A model generated the notes under the pieces. The model saw only the letters and a program-made list of their open reading frames with translations, was not told the origin of the DNA and searched no databases. This document shows, one piece after another, positions 49,289-60,445 of a DNA stretch of 64,000 nt (position 1 is its first letter; each line of letters begins with the position of its first letter). Source of the stretch: Pseudeuparius sepicola (Eukaryota > Arthropoda > Insecta > Coleoptera > Anthribidae); assembly GCA_963920635.1 (NCBI GenBank), contig OY987307.1:15391735-15455734 (forward strand), read 5' to 3'. The translations under genes were made by a program, and so were the position numbers.

Positions 49289-49895
49289 TTATACATTATG
49301 ATTGTTTTTTAAAATATTAATAATTTGGTCATTGTCCAGATTGTCCGTTATAATTATTGTGGAGCGAATTCGAGATTTTTTTAATTTTAATTTTGGAAAA
49401 ACAGTTACGCATTTGACCTGGGTCACTGATAATGTTAAAAAGAATTTATAAATTAAGTACAAATTTACAAAAGCCGAAGAATGCATGTTCAACATTTTAA
49501 GTATTAAGTAACAACACACCAGACAACTTGAACATGAAGAACTTGAAGAAGCTTCTAACTTATTTTGACAATTTATATTTAAATCTTTCACAGAGCCGGA
49601 AAATATTACTGAAAAAAACTTAATTCTGAAATTAGTTCATTTTTATCCATATCTAATCTAGTATATTACAAATAGTTGTTACAAAAGCTTCTTTGCGGGT
49701 TAAAAGATCCTCTCTTTTGCGAGGAAAATATTTTGGGTCAAAGAATTGAAAATCTTTATAATGTTTTTCATTGTTGTAAAATTTGTTTAAAATGCTTTGA
49801 GAAATTTGATTTATAATAGTTTTGAATGTTTCTTCTTCAAACTTTTTGTGTAAATTAGCAAAGACATAATGCTCTGACATTTCTCGGGGCAATTT
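49289..49895 (-). pseudogene. hAT transposase C-terminal remnant
   Basis: Minus strand from 49892: KTIINQISQSILNKF and FQFFDPKYFPRKREDL, as in the late catalytic region of hAT/DUF4371-type transposases. Then 49480-49290: FFLTLSVTQVKCVTVFPKLK followed by KKSRIRSTI, a decayed version of the hAT dimerisation box ('LTLPVT.A..ERSFS.LK.IK..LRS.M'). Several frameshifts. Dead. Confidence 0.55.
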
Positions 49896-50165
49896 CTTTT
49901 TTTAGGTTGTCTCTGAATTCTGAACTCTGAGAAAGGAGTAGGGGCGTGGGGAACGAAATTTCTGTGCTAGTTTCGGGCCGAGAGCTACGCGTAAATAGCC
50001 CCTAGGTAGGGAGGTACCTCACTACCTAAGTAAGGGATATCTGTTTAAGTCGGCACGTAGTTTTTAGTCTTCGTTGCGCAGCATGGAACGCGGCCTTCGT
50101 ACGAAGGGGCGCTCGAGGCCCAGGGCCCCGCGGGGAATTCCCCAGTACCCCGCCTGCGCAGTGCG
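49896..50165. other. GC-rich leader before the LINE fragment
   Basis: Contains an inverted GGCCTTCGTACGAAGG palindrome and GGCCCAGGGCCCCGCGGGG near 50095-50145. Open on both strands but unrecognised; it could be another truncated repeat. Confidence 0.3.
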
Positions 50166-51279
50166 GCCCTGTGTACAAAATGGACCCTATAATGTGTGCG
50201 ATAACATTTTCCGAGCATTGGACAAGAAAATGGCAGTTGCTGTGGTATCCATCGACTATTCTAAAGCTTTTGATAGAATCAATCACAGACTTCTAGGTTC
50301 AAAGCTGCGATACATTGGGTTTGATGACAGTGCTGTTTCCTTTTTCATGAATTATCTAGGTGACCGAACGCAGTGTGGAGTACCTCAGGGGTCCATTCTT
50401 GGACCATTTCTTTTTCTAATTTATACATTTGACTTAGCTTCGACTGTTGAGAGTTCCGACATTCAGTCGTTCGCAGATGACACTCAAATAATTCATAGTT
50501 TCAAAGTTGAAAATATGCAAAATTCAGTTTTCGATTTGCAAGCAGATGTCAACAATGTCTGTAGATATTCGGCGGACCACAATCTAAGCATCAATCCAGA
50601 TAAAACAAGTATCGTGCTTTTTTGCTCTGAACCCAAGAGGCAAGACATTTCAGAGACTCTCCGATTAGTCGTTGGGGGTACGCCTATTCTGTATAGCGAA
50701 GCTGCAAAGATGTTAGGTGTACACGTGGATGCAAAGTTGAGGTTTACAAGTCATGTGGCTCAGCTGGCACAAAAAACGTATCTAAAGTTACGGGTTCTAT
50801 GGGCTAGTCGATACCTACTGAACTTTAAGCTCAGGAAAAAATTATTTGAATCTCTGGTTGTGCCAGTAATAAGTTATTGTGATATATTGTATTTCCCATG
50901 TCTAGACCAGCAAGCAAAAAATAGACTTCAAATTATACAAAATAATTGTGTACGCTTAGTGTGTGGCCTAAAAAAATTTGATCATGTTTCAGAGAAATAT
51001 ACAATGTTGAAGTGGTTAAAGATAAACAGTCTAGTAAAATATCATTTTTTGGTTTTTATACATAGGTTATTAATCGCTTCGAAACCCGACTATCTGAAGA
51101 AAAAACTAATATTCAATGGTACTATACATGATATAGCAATTAGGGACCGAAACATTATGAGAGTTCCGCAGCACAGCATGACTTTGTTCCAGCGAAGTTT
51201 TTCATATAATGCAGCAATTTTGTATAATTCACTTGACAATAGATACAAAGTATTAAGACACTTTTGCTTGCCGATCTAA
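50166..51279 (+). pseudogene. LINE reverse transcriptase (C-terminal two thirds)
   Basis: About 370 residues in one open frame: NVCDNIFRALDKKMAVAVVS, DYSKAFDRINHRLL (first Asp), CGVPQGSILGPFLFLIY and QSFADDTQIIHSF (catalytic pair), then a thumb with AAKMLGVHVDAKLRFTSHVA and a C-terminal KSYLLNF/NRLQIIQNNCVRLVCGL block. The frame ends at LRHFCLPI. No endonuclease or ORF1 because of 5' truncation. The open frame suggests a fairly recent insertion. It would have made first-strand cDNA at the target site. Confidence 0.82.
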
Positions 51280-51482
51280 ATATTTAACTGCTTAGAATTA
51301 TTTTATCGTTATTGATTTGTGAGTTAAATTGGAACATCAAAATGCAAATGAACCAAATGGTTGAGTGTAAGAGTAGCAAATGCTAAACTTCGCCATTTTG
51401 GTTTCTTACAAAATAATGTAATATACATTTTTTCTCCTGTATATGTACATTGCAAATAAAGACGTTATTATTATTATTATTA
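50166..51482 (+). mobile_element. Jockey/CR1-type LINE, 5'-truncated, TTA tail
   Basis: Starts inside the RT domain and includes a 3' UTR ending GCAAATAAAGACGTTATTAT, where an AATAAA signal merges with the TTA repeat tail. The 5' break is at about 50166. Confidence 0.8.
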
Positions 51483-52012
51483 ATTATAACCATATATAAC
51501 ATATAACCACTGTGCCATCATTCATACGGCACTAGAGCAAAAGAACATTTGTGTATTGAATATCATCGGGTCAACAGGGCTAGAGATGGGCATAATTATT
51601 ATGCTATTAAGTTTTATAATGTGCTACCGGAAACAGTTAGGGAGTTACCTCCAACTCAATTTAAAAATAAAATGAAAAGTTACCTAAAGGCAAAGGCTTT
51701 CTTCAGTATGGACGAATTCCTTAATGACAATTTCAATGACCTGTCCTTGTCAATCATGGCAGTCTGAGATGTAGGAGCAGTATGTGCATGTATGTACGTG
51801 TCATTATTTTTATTGTGATTAATTTTAATGTGTAGCATTGTATTACATTTTTTGTCCCAACTCACTTACTTGCTGCTCCTGATAGTCCCTAATAATTTCC
51901 AATAATTTTTAACGGCAGTACTTGCTTCTGTTTTAATCACACTATTTTATTAATTTGACTTGTGAAATTGCTTTTATGTATGTATATCATCAATAAATAT
52001 ATTATTATTATC
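51483..52012 (+). mobile_element. 3' end of a second LINE, ATT tail
   Basis: HSYGTRAKEHLCIEYHR and HNYYAIKFYNVLPETVRELP, then FKNKMKSYLKAKAFFSMDEF and a stop at 51765, is the usual C-terminus of CR1/Jockey RTs. The 3' UTR ends CAATAAATATATTATTATTA. It is a different family from its neighbour, because the C-terminus is longer. Its ATT tail is where the Dong-like element sits. Confidence 0.7.
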
Positions 52013-54452
52013 TCGACTTAGCCAAAAGGCATTCGCACTCCCTCTACGGGGAACATTCACTCAGATCCCGGGCATCCCGGATACCAAAAGGATCTGGCTC
52101 GGACGAGACCCTTGCCATGTAATCGGGCCTTAGGTGACATTGATGTTGTTGGACGATCCTGCATTCCCCATGAATTTCCTGACGGTTCGGGCTGTCGCAA
52201 GTAGTACCGCTTTCTGCATGGACCTGTAAAGACTATCAGTTAGATTCAGCTCCTTGATGTTTCTCAGCAAACTTTTTGGTATAACACCATTTGTTGACAT
52301 GATGATTGGAATCGTCTGGACGTTCTCCATTTCCCATTGCCTTCTAATTCGTTCTTCTAAGTCTCTGTACTTCGCGATCTTCTCGACTTGCTTCACACGC
52401 AGGTTGTTGTTGTTCGGGATGGCCACATCAATCAGAGTTGTCTTCCTAGAAATTTTATCAACTATTATAAGGTCCGGTCTGTTATGGGCAACTCGTTGAT
52501 CAGTCAGAACTGTACGATCCCAGTACATCTTGTAGTTTCTGTTCTCAAGAACAGGCTCAGGTGTGTAGTTGTAATATGGGACCCTCTCTGTCTGCACAAG
52601 CAGCAGCTTTTCCGCCAGTTCCTGGTGCAAGATCTTGGCAACCGAATCGTGTCGTTCCTTATATTCCGTTGATGCAAACATCTGACATCCTCCTGTTATG
52701 TGCTGGATTGTTTCTGAAGTTGGGCACCCGTATCTGCATCTGTCATCCACTACCGATGCATCTCCTACAATGAATTTTAGGTAGTTGCGAGTTGGTATAA
52801 CCTGATCTTGTATGGCCAGTAAGAAGCCTTCTGTCTCTGGGAACATTCGTCCCGAGGTCAGCCAATAGTACGACGCTAACTTGTCGACATGTTCCTGGTT
52901 AACCTCATTAGGATGCCTCCCGTGCAACGGCTTCTCCAACCACCTCTGTAGTTTATCGTTGTCGGTTCGGTGGTGATTGTGATGCTCGTGTTCCGTCAGA
53001 CGTAGCGGTGTTGAGACGTCTGCTCCGCATATAGCTTTATGTAGTGTGGAGCTGTTGGCCTGTCTGTGGAAATAATTACGCAGATTTAGTATTTGTTGGT
53101 CCAATTGCTTGCTGAGGTCTGCCAATCCTCTTCCTCCTTGTTGACGTGGCAGGGTTGTTCTTTCTACGGCGCTACGGGGATGATGTTTATGAGCTTTTGT
53201 CAGTAGTGTCCTAACTTTTCGTTGCAAGTTGTTGATGTCCGTGTTGGTCCAATTCACTATTCCGAAGGAATAGCTTAGTACAGAGCACGCATACGTGTTT
53301 AGGGCCTTAAACAAATTCCTGCTGTTAAGATCAGTTCGCACTACTTGTCTTACTCTCTTGATGAATTCATTAGTTAAATCGGTCTTCATTGTTCGATGAT
53401 CTATCCTTTGAGCTTGCTTCATCCCGAGGTACTTGTATGTATCTCCCACGCTCATTGCTTCGATCTCCTGTCCGTCCTGCATCTCGTGTGCGCCTTGTTC
53501 GAGCTTTCCCCGGACGATATTAAGGGTGCGGCACTTGTCCAGTCCAAACTGCATTCCGATGTCCCTGGAGAACTCCTCTACAATTTTAAGCATTTGCGTT
53601 AGTTGGTTCTTGGTTGCGGCCATCAGTTTTAAATCATCCATATATAACAGGTGATTCAACCTGAACGCTTCTGATCTGTTGCTTTTGATAGCGAAGCCAT
53701 ATTTCGTAGAGTTCAACCGGTGTGATAGAGGGTTCATCGCCATGCAGAACCACAGTGGACTGAGTGAATCTCCTTGGAAAATCCCTCTTCGGATGTTGAT
53801 TGTGTCGGTCTCGATGTTACTGCTTGCGGTTCTGAGTTGTATCTTAGTGCGCCAGGTTGTCATAACGTGTTCTAAAAAGGAAACTGTATGATGATCTATT
53901 TTGTACAGCTTTAAGATACCTGTGAGCCAGTCGTGAGGTACGGAATCAAATGCTTTTTTGTAGTCCACATAAGCCATGTAGAGGTTTCGTTGCCTGGAAT
54001 GAGCCTGGTTGCAGATGACAGAGTCTATGATGAGTTGCTCTTTGCATCCCATTGCGCCCTTCGCGCAGCCCTTCTGCTGCATTGCCATGATGTTGTTCCG
54101 CTCACAGTGAGCATATATTCGCTGCGTAAGGCAAGATGTGATTATCTTGTACAGCGTAGGCAAGCAGGTTATTGGGCGGTACTTGGCAGGATTATTCGTA
54201 TTCCGCTGGTCTTTTGGTAACAAGTAGGTTGCACCCTGTGTAAGAAACAATGGCATTTTCAGAGGATCGAGCAAGACTTCATTAATTAAGGCAGTTATTT
54301 GTTCATGCGTGCACCACAACTTCTTAATCCAGTAATTTTGGAGATGATCTGGACCTGGTGCCTTCCAGTTGTGGGAATTCTTTATGACATTGGAGACCTC
54401 ATCGGTTGTGAATTGCTCATGTTGCATCTGGCTATAGTTCCGGCCCATCTCA
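52013..54452 (-). mobile_element. R4/Dong-like retrotransposon copy 1, 5'-truncated
   Basis: The 3' end (GGCTAAGTCGAGATAATAAT on the minus strand) abuts TAA repeats. The 5' break at about 54452 is followed by ATC/ATT repeats to 54493. It contains one uninterrupted frame. TAA microsatellite insertion plus a restriction-like endonuclease is the signature of the Dong/R4 lineage (known from the silkworm Dong element). Confidence 0.85.
52130..54448 (-). CDS. Dong-like RT with restriction-like endonuclease (772 residues, N-terminus missing)
   Basis: RT core in order: NSHNWKAPGPDHLQNYWIKK, KYRPITCLPTLYKIITS, AYVDYKKAFDSVPHDWL, RRGIFQGDSLSPLWFCMAMN and LLYMDDLKLMA (catalytic YMDD). Near the C-terminus a C-x3-C-x7-H-x4-C knuckle (CRYGCPTSETIQHITGGC) precedes the restriction-like endonuclease with RPDLIIVD and TLIDVAIP (PD...D catalytic residues), then VEKIAKYRDLEERIRRQWEM. 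The frame is intact to a natural stop at 52130, but 5' truncation removes the N-terminal domains, so there is no genuine start (the frame simply opens at the break). The protein nicks the target and reverse-transcribes its own RNA. Very similar to 54738-57357. Confidence 0.88.
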   Translation of the reverse strand: MGRNYSQMQHEQFTTDEVSNVIKNSHNWKAPGPDHLQNYWIKKLWCTHEQITALINEVLLDPLKMPLFLTQGATYLLPKDQRNTNNPAKYRPITCLPTLYKIITSCLTQRIYAHCERNNIMAMQQKGCAKGAMGCKEQLIIDSVICNQAHSRQRNLYMAYVDYKKAFDSVPHDWLTGILKLYKIDHHTVSFLEHVMTTWRTKIQLRTASSNIETDTINIRRGIFQGDSLSPLWFCMAMNPLSHRLNSTKYGFAIKSNRSEAFRLNHLLYMDDLKLMAATKNQLTQMLKIVEEFSRDIGMQFGLDKCRTLNIVRGKLEQGAHEMQDGQEIEAMSVGDTYKYLGMKQAQRIDHRTMKTDLTNEFIKRVRQVVRTDLNSRNLFKALNTYACSVLSYSFGIVNWTNTDINNLQRKVRTLLTKAHKHHPRSAVERTTLPRQQGGRGLADLSKQLDQQILNLRNYFHRQANSSTLHKAICGADVSTPLRLTEHEHHNHHRTDNDKLQRWLEKPLHGRHPNEVNQEHVDKLASYYWLTSGRMFPETEGFLLAIQDQVIPTRNYLKFIVGDASVVDDRCRYGCPTSETIQHITGGCQMFASTEYKERHDSVAKILHQELAEKLLLVQTERVPYYNYTPEPVLENRNYKMYWDRTVLTDQRVAHNRPDLIIVDKISRKTTLIDVAIPNNNNLRVKQVEKIAKYRDLEERIRRQWEMENVQTIPIIMSTNGVIPKSLLRNIKELNLTDSLYRSMQKAVLLATARTVRKFMGNAGSSNNINVT

Positions 54453-54463
54453 TCATCATCTCA

Positions 54464-54496
<33 letters not shown>

Positions 54497-54620
54497 CGAC
54501 TTAGCCAAAAGGCATTCGCACTCCCTCTCTGGGGAACATTCACTCAGATCCCGGGTATCCCGGATACCATAAGGATCTGGATCTGGCTCTGGATCTGGAT
54601 TATTATTATTATTATTATTA
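54453..54620 (-). repeat. TAA/ATT microsatellite holding a 100-bp Dong-like 3' end
   Basis: ATT runs at 54462-54493 and 54598-54619 enclose 54494-54597, which repeats only the element's 3' end (GACTTAGCCAAAAGGCATTC to ATAAGGATCTGGATCTGG on the plus strand). This is an extremely 5'-truncated third insertion. Confidence 0.8.
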
Positions 54621-54737
54621 TCGACTTAGCCAAAAGGCATTCGCACTACCTCTACGGGGAACATTCACTCAGATCCCGGGTATCCCGGATACCATAAGGA
54701 TCTGGCTCGGACGAGACCCTTGCCATGTTATCGGGCC

Positions 54738-55238
54738 TTAGGTGACATTGATGTTGTCGGACGTTCCTGCATTCCCCATGAATTTCCTGACGGTTCGGGC
54801 TGTCGCAAGTAGTACCGCTCTCTGCATGGACCTGTAAAGACTATCAGTTAGACCCAGCTCTTTTATGTTTCTCAGCAAACTTTTTGGTATAACACCAGTT
54901 GTTGACACGACAATTGGAATCGTCTTGACGTTTTCCATTTCCCATTGCCTTCTAATTCGTTCTTCTAAGTCTCTGTACTTCGCGATCTTCTCGACTTGCT
55001 TCACACGCAGGTTGTTGTTGTTCGGGATGGCCACATCAATCAGAGTTGTCTTCCTAGAAACTTTATCAACTATTATAAGGTCCGGTCTGTTATGGGCAAC
55101 TCGTTGATCTGTCAGAACTGTACGATCCCAGTATATCTTGTAGTTGCTGTTCTCAAGAACAGGCTCGGGTGTGTAGCTGTAATATGGGACCCTCTCTGCC
55201 TGCACAAGCAGCAGCTTTTCTGCCAGTTCCTGGTGCAA
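54738..55238 (-). pseudogene. Dong-like endonuclease end of copy 2
   Basis: HQELAEKLLLVQAERVPYYS, then RPDLIIVDKVSRKTTLIDVA with the PD...D residues intact and a stop at 54738. It is the displaced continuation of the RT frame after the 23-bp deletion, not an independent gene. Confidence 0.8.
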
Positions 55239-55266
55239 GATCTTGGCAACCGAATCGTGTCGTTCC

Positions 55267-57357
55267 TTATATCCCTCCTGTTATGTGCTGGATTGTTTCT
55301 GAAGTTGGGCACCCGTATCTGCATCTGTCATCCACTACCGATGCATCTCCTACAATGAATTTTAGGTAGTTGCGAGTTGGTATAACCTGATCTTGTATGG
55401 CCAGTAAGAAGCCTTCCGTCTCGGGGAACATTCTTCCCGAGGTCAGCCAGTAGTTCGACGCTAACTTGTCGACATGTTCCTGGTTGACCTCATTAGGATG
55501 CCTCCCGTGCAGCGGCTTCTCCAACCACCTCTGTAGTGTATCGTTGTCGGTTCGGTGGTGATTTTGATGCTCGTGTTCCGTCAGACGTAGCGGTGTTGAG
55601 ACGTCTGCTCCGCATATAGCTTTATGTAGCATGGAACTGTTGGCCTGTCTCTGGAAATAATTACGCAGATTTATTATTTGTTGGTCCAATTGCTTGCTGA
55701 GGTCTGCCAATCCTCTTCCTCCTAGTTGACGTGGCAGAGTAGTTCTTTCTACAGCGCTACGGGGATGATGTCTATGAGCTTTTGTCAGTAGTGTCCTAAC
55801 TTTTCGCTGCAGGTTGTTGATGTCCGTGTTGGTCCAATTCACTATTCCAAACGAATAGCTGAGTACAGAGCACGCATACGTGTTCAGGGCCTTAAACAAA
55901 TTCCTGCTGTTAAGATCAGTTCGCACTACTTGTCTTACTCTCTTGATGAATTCATTCCTTAAATCGATCTTCATTGTTCGATGGTCTATCCTTTGAGCTT
56001 GTTTCATCCCGAGATACTTGTATGTATCTCCCATGCTCATTGCTTCGATCTCCTGGCCGTCCTGCATCTCGTGTGCGCCTTGTTCGAGCTTTCCCCGGAC
56101 GATGTTAAGGGTGCGGCACTTGTCCAGTCCAAACTGCATTCCGATGTCCCTGGAGAACTCCTCTACAATTTTAAGCATTTGCGTTAGTTGGTTTTTGGTT
56201 GCGGCCATCAGTTTTAAATCATCCATATATAATAGGTGATTCAACTTGATCGCTTCTGCGTTGTTGCTTTTGATAGCGAAGCCGTATTTTGTAGAGTTCA
56301 ACCGATGTGATAGAGGGTTCATCGCCATGCAGAACCACAGTGGACTGAGTGAATCTCCTTGGAAAATCCCTCTTCGGATGTTGATTGTGTCGGTCTCGAT
56401 GTTGCTGCTTGCGGTTCTGAGTTGTATCTTAGTGCGCCAGGTTGTCATAACGTGTTCTAAAAAGGAAACTGTATGATCTATTTTATGCAGCTTTAAGATA
56501 CCTGTTAGCCAGTCGTGAGGTACGGAATCAAATGCTTTTTTGTAGTCCACATAAGCCATGTAGAGGTTTCGCTGCTTGGAATGAGCCTGGTTGCAGATGA
56601 CAGAGTCTATGGTGAGTTGCTCTTTGCATCCCATTGCGCCCTTCGCGCAGCCCTTCTGCTGCATTGCCATGATGTTGTTCCGCTCGCAGTGAGCATATAT
56701 TCGCTGCATAAGGCAAGAAGTGATTATCTTGTACAGCGTAGGCAAGCAGGTTATTGGGCGGTACTTGGCAGGGTTACCCGTATTCCGCTGGTCTTTTGGT
56801 AACAAATAGGTGGCACCCTGTGTAAGAAACAATGGCATTTTCAGAGGATCGAGCAAGACTTCATTAATTAAGGTAGTTATTTGTTCATGCGTGCACCACA
56901 ACTTCTTAATCCAATAATTTTGGAGATGATCTGGACCTGGTGCCTTCCAGTTGTGGGAATTTTTGATGACATTGGAGACCTCATCGGTTGTGAATTGCTC
57001 GTGTCGCATCTGGCTATAGTTCCGGCCCATCTCGCATTCTTCACTGATCCAGCTTGCACTGACATTGCATGGACCTGGTGTGGCAAGCTGATTTCTCCAG
57101 AAACCGTCGACCTGTTCTCTGCTAGGGTAACTCGTATTTGTGGCATCGGCGCTAGAATCCAAAGTACGGTAGAAAACTTTTTCTGATCGTTCAAAAAGCT
57201 TGTTGTCTCGTTTCCTGTTGTTACTAGCCTTGTATCTCCTCAGACGCCCTGCGAAAACAGAAAGTTTTTGTTTTAATGTATCCAGACACTGTTGAGCAGT
57301 GATGTTCCCGGGGTCACGCTGAGAATGCATTTGGGTGCGGCTCATTATTGCCTGCAC
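55267..57357 (-). pseudogene. Dong-like RT of copy 2, frame lost in the zinc knuckle
   Basis: Same blocks as copy 1 (NSHNWKAPGPDHLQNYWIKK, AYVDYKKAFDSVPHDW, LLYMDDLKLMA) plus about 110 more N-terminal residues starting after the 57448 stop (MSRTQMHSQRDPGNITAQQC). It ends HITGGI: a 23-bp deletion at about 55275 removes the last Cys of the knuckle and shifts frame. The endonuclease continues separately at 54738-55238. Confidence 0.82.
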
Positions 57358-57447
57358 CGCCCTCTGGATCTTTCTAGTTCTAACTCCTCTGATGTATTCC
57401 GCTACTTGTCCTATGTCTTTACGGAGACTCTCGATCTTCCGATTTAG

Positions 57448-58334
57448 TCACACCTCCCATTGAGCCATTCGTGGTTCTGGTCTTGCACGATTTAACTCTT
57501 GAGCCGTCCGGATCTTGGCTCCCATTGCAGTGATGATGGCCGTTGCGGCACAGTAGATTAACATGTGCATATGTTCTAATGTTGGTGTTACTGAAACATA
57601 GTTGGGTAAAATTCTGGTGTTCATAATATCGAGCATGATTGCAAGCTTCCTGGAAGAATTCAATCTTGGTAGCGGTGGTCTGCTCAGTGGGTCTGTGCCT
57701 TCGTATCGCAATACCGCCCTTCTCAGCTGTGTGTCTAGGCTTTCAAAGTGTTCTCCGTTAACTGATTCCCGATTCTCAGTTGTTCGTCCCGCCGTCTCGG
57801 CTTCTTGTTGTGGTCCAGGCACTTGAATTTCCCGATTCTCAGTTGTTCGCTCTGCCGTTCCGGCTTCTTGTTGTGGTCCAGGCACTTGAATTTCCCCGTT
57901 GTTGTTGTCCATGTCTATGTGTTCGCCATGGATCTCTAGCTCAACTTCCCGTTTTATAGCGTTAAGTCGCGTTTCTGGAATTCGGTTATTTCTTAGAATA
58001 GTTCGATACTGATCTGACACTCTTTGTTCAGACACTTGCATGTGTGGAAACTCCCTGCAGAACTCGGCATGCAGTTGTTGTCGGTAGCCGATCATCTCTT
58101 GTCCTAAGTTTGTCACCCTGTAAAAAATACGCATTATCGATTCATTCATGGACCCAGTCCATTTCATGCGTCGTCGTTGTAATCCCGCCTTAGTGAACGC
58201 TGGCTGAAGTTCCCGCGCAGCACCTTCGGTGGGTGGAACCCTAGTTCTCGTTTGGCTCCCATGTTGTAGATGTTGGTGTTGCTGGGCTGTAGCTGTTTGT
58301 GCAACAGGGGCCCGCCTCATCAGCGCCCTGTCAC

Positions 58335-58367
<33 letters not shown>

Positions 58368-58539
58368 TTACAACTACTCTGTAACTATCTACTAAACTTT
58401 CTATTCTTTCTGCTAGTTCCCCCATAATATTATATATTAGGCAGTGCCTCTGCTGCCGGCAATGGTGCCCGGAAAATAAACTAGTGGCTGCCGGCGCTGG
58501 TTGCTCCTCAATATTTTTCTCGGATGGTGGAAATGGCAC
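57448..58539 (-). pseudogene. Dong-like N-terminal region with Myb-like domain
   Basis: After a Pro/Ser-rich start, MGELAERIESLVDSYRVV is followed by ten or so Asn encoded by an AAT run, then a basic segment. A Myb/SANT-like DNA-binding stretch follows (RRMKWTGSMNESIMRIFYRV, FPHMQVSEQRVSDQYRTILR), as in N-termini of R2/R4-type elements. A duplicated NREIQVPGPQQEA unit and a helical region follow. It stops at 57448, a TGA in the same frame as the downstream RT. The ATG at 58423 (MGELAE) is a likelier start than 58539. Confidence 0.65.
58336..58366. repeat. ATT microsatellite (10 units) inside the Dong-like N-terminal frame
   Basis: Ten ATT units, read as poly-Asn on the minus strand. Either the insertion target at the element's 5' end or an expanded codon run within the ORF. 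Confidence 0.7.
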
Positions 58540-58540
58540 C

Positions 58541-60445
58541 CCAAAAATTGACTAGAGACTGCCGATTTTGAGTGCCCAAAATCTAGCAAGTGGGAAACTG
58601 AAAAGCTGTTGCATCGAATTGAGTTCGAAAACTGAAATGCGTCCCAACGTGTAGAAGGCGGATATCATTTGGAAAACGAGATATTATTCTTGAACCCTAT
58701 ATTTTACGAGATTAAAGAGGGCTAAATATGCTTTAAAACCGGCAGCGTCCATGCCCTTCCTCCCAAATTTATACTTACACCGTGTTACAAAAAAGTAAGT
58801 TAACCCATTGACATTGACCACAGATTCCTTGGGCTAAAATAACGTGACTTTTCTCATGTTATTTTTTTTATTTAGACCTCAAATACAGGGTTTTAAAAAT
58901 GTAATAAAAAAACGAATTTCATACAGTGCGCCCTGTAATGATGTGTAAATATTTCAAGGAAATGTTCTGCCGGTAGTTTTAATTTTTCAATTTAAGCCTC
59001 CTCAGCAAAGTTATTCCACCCTTAAGATACGTTACCGCAGCTAGTCGGAAGACACTAAGTACGGTAGAATTACTTTTTGCATCTTGTGCATCCTAAGGCT
59101 AAAAACCTGAAGCACCTATTCGCCTTTTTTTAGAGAACTTTTTATTACCGCTTCTATTTGACTTCAACTGTTAGTATGTTCATTGTCTTGGATATCAAAT
59201 GAAAGGCTTGTATGAGTGGAAAACGATAAAACGAATGACGTCATACTAAATCCAATATGGCGGATGCCCCAAGATGGCGGACTAAATTATTTATCACCCT
59301 CGTGACATGGGAATCAAATACTAAAACCACAAAATAAAATAAAAAATAAACAACCTTTTATTTAAGCTGATTTAAGCCATGAACTAAAATGAATAAATCA
59401 AAATCAATTCAGAAAGTTTTTTCCTCTTGATATTTTTCATTAATTTGAAAATTTTACTGAAAAAAATAGTTGTTTCCTATTTTGATAACAGTTAGGTAAT
59501 AAAAATTAAACATACTAGGTGGGCTTCATTTTTGTCACTTTCTTATTTTACTATTTACTAGTGTGGTAGTGCGAATAGTTTTCCTACATTTGGAAGCATT
59601 TAAATAAAAAAATATATTTTAAGAAAAATTAAAAAATGAAAATGGTAGGCTGGGAATCAATTTTTGTTTTTAAAAGTATTTAGGTATATGTGCAACCCAC
59701 CTACAATGAGTTTTTCTACAAAATGTCAAAGCTCTGATCAAAAAACCTGGGACACCCTGTAAACACCCTTGTAATGGATTACGAATGAATGTGCATCTTT
59801 TTTTTTAATAAGTACACTATTATGTATTATTCTATTACTATTATTCTTGCTCTTGCACTACTTACTATATTATTACACTGAATGAGAATTTGAATTTAAA
59901 TGGAATCTGGAAATCTTCAAAAAATGATCTAGGTGAAAGTATAATCAGTGGCATAACCTAAGAATTCTTTTCCGGCAGCTCATTCGGGTGTCATGGCCGG
60001 CAGCAGAGGCATAGCCTATATATAATATATTATTTATGAACAATAGACTAATTTTAAAATAACTATGACCTAGAATAATTATCAGGGCCGATTTGCCGAA
60101 ACTTCCCCTCCCCAAAATTGTCATGAATGCGCACGCGTAAATAAACCCCTGAAATGAAGCGCACGCAAGCAGTAAACCGCTTGCATGCGCTCGAAAGGCT
60201 TGGTTACATTAGACACAACCAATGGAGAATGCACCCTATCACTTACATTGAAACACTAAGGATGGGGCCCCAGTCGTCTAGAACAGCATTTATTAAATTG
60301 TGTTCCGTGGAACCCTAGGGTTTAAGGGTTCTGCGAAACTTACATATTTTTTTGATAACACTATTGTAATAACTATTAAAGAATAAAAATTAAGGAATGC
60401 CTCAAGGAAATAAAAACAATAAGGACTAACTCTCACTTCCACTTT
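58541..60445. other. AT-rich DNA with dispersed repeats
   Basis: 58928-59150 is an inverted relative of 31996-32318. 58450-58560 holds a short direct repeat (ACTAGTGGCTGCCGG, ACTAGAGACTGCCG) that may be 5' UTR of the Dong-like element. CTGGGACACCCTGTA near 59745 is a lone MITE-type end. No gene seen. Confidence 0.4.

Larger units (their letters stand above)
54620..58540 (-). mobile_element. R4/Dong-like retrotransposon copy 2, near full length
   Basis: The 3' end abuts ATT repeats at 54620. The 5' end is uncertain: either the ATT run at 58336-58366 or upstream of 58540. It holds an N-terminal frame and an RT frame in the same phase separated by one stop, plus a 23-bp deletion near 55275 relative to copy 1. 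So it is longer than copy 1 but inactivated. Confidence 0.82.

Noticed and set aside
53933..54220. Plus-strand frames antisense to the Dong-like RT
   Set aside because: They mirror the real minus-strand coding sequence in both copies.
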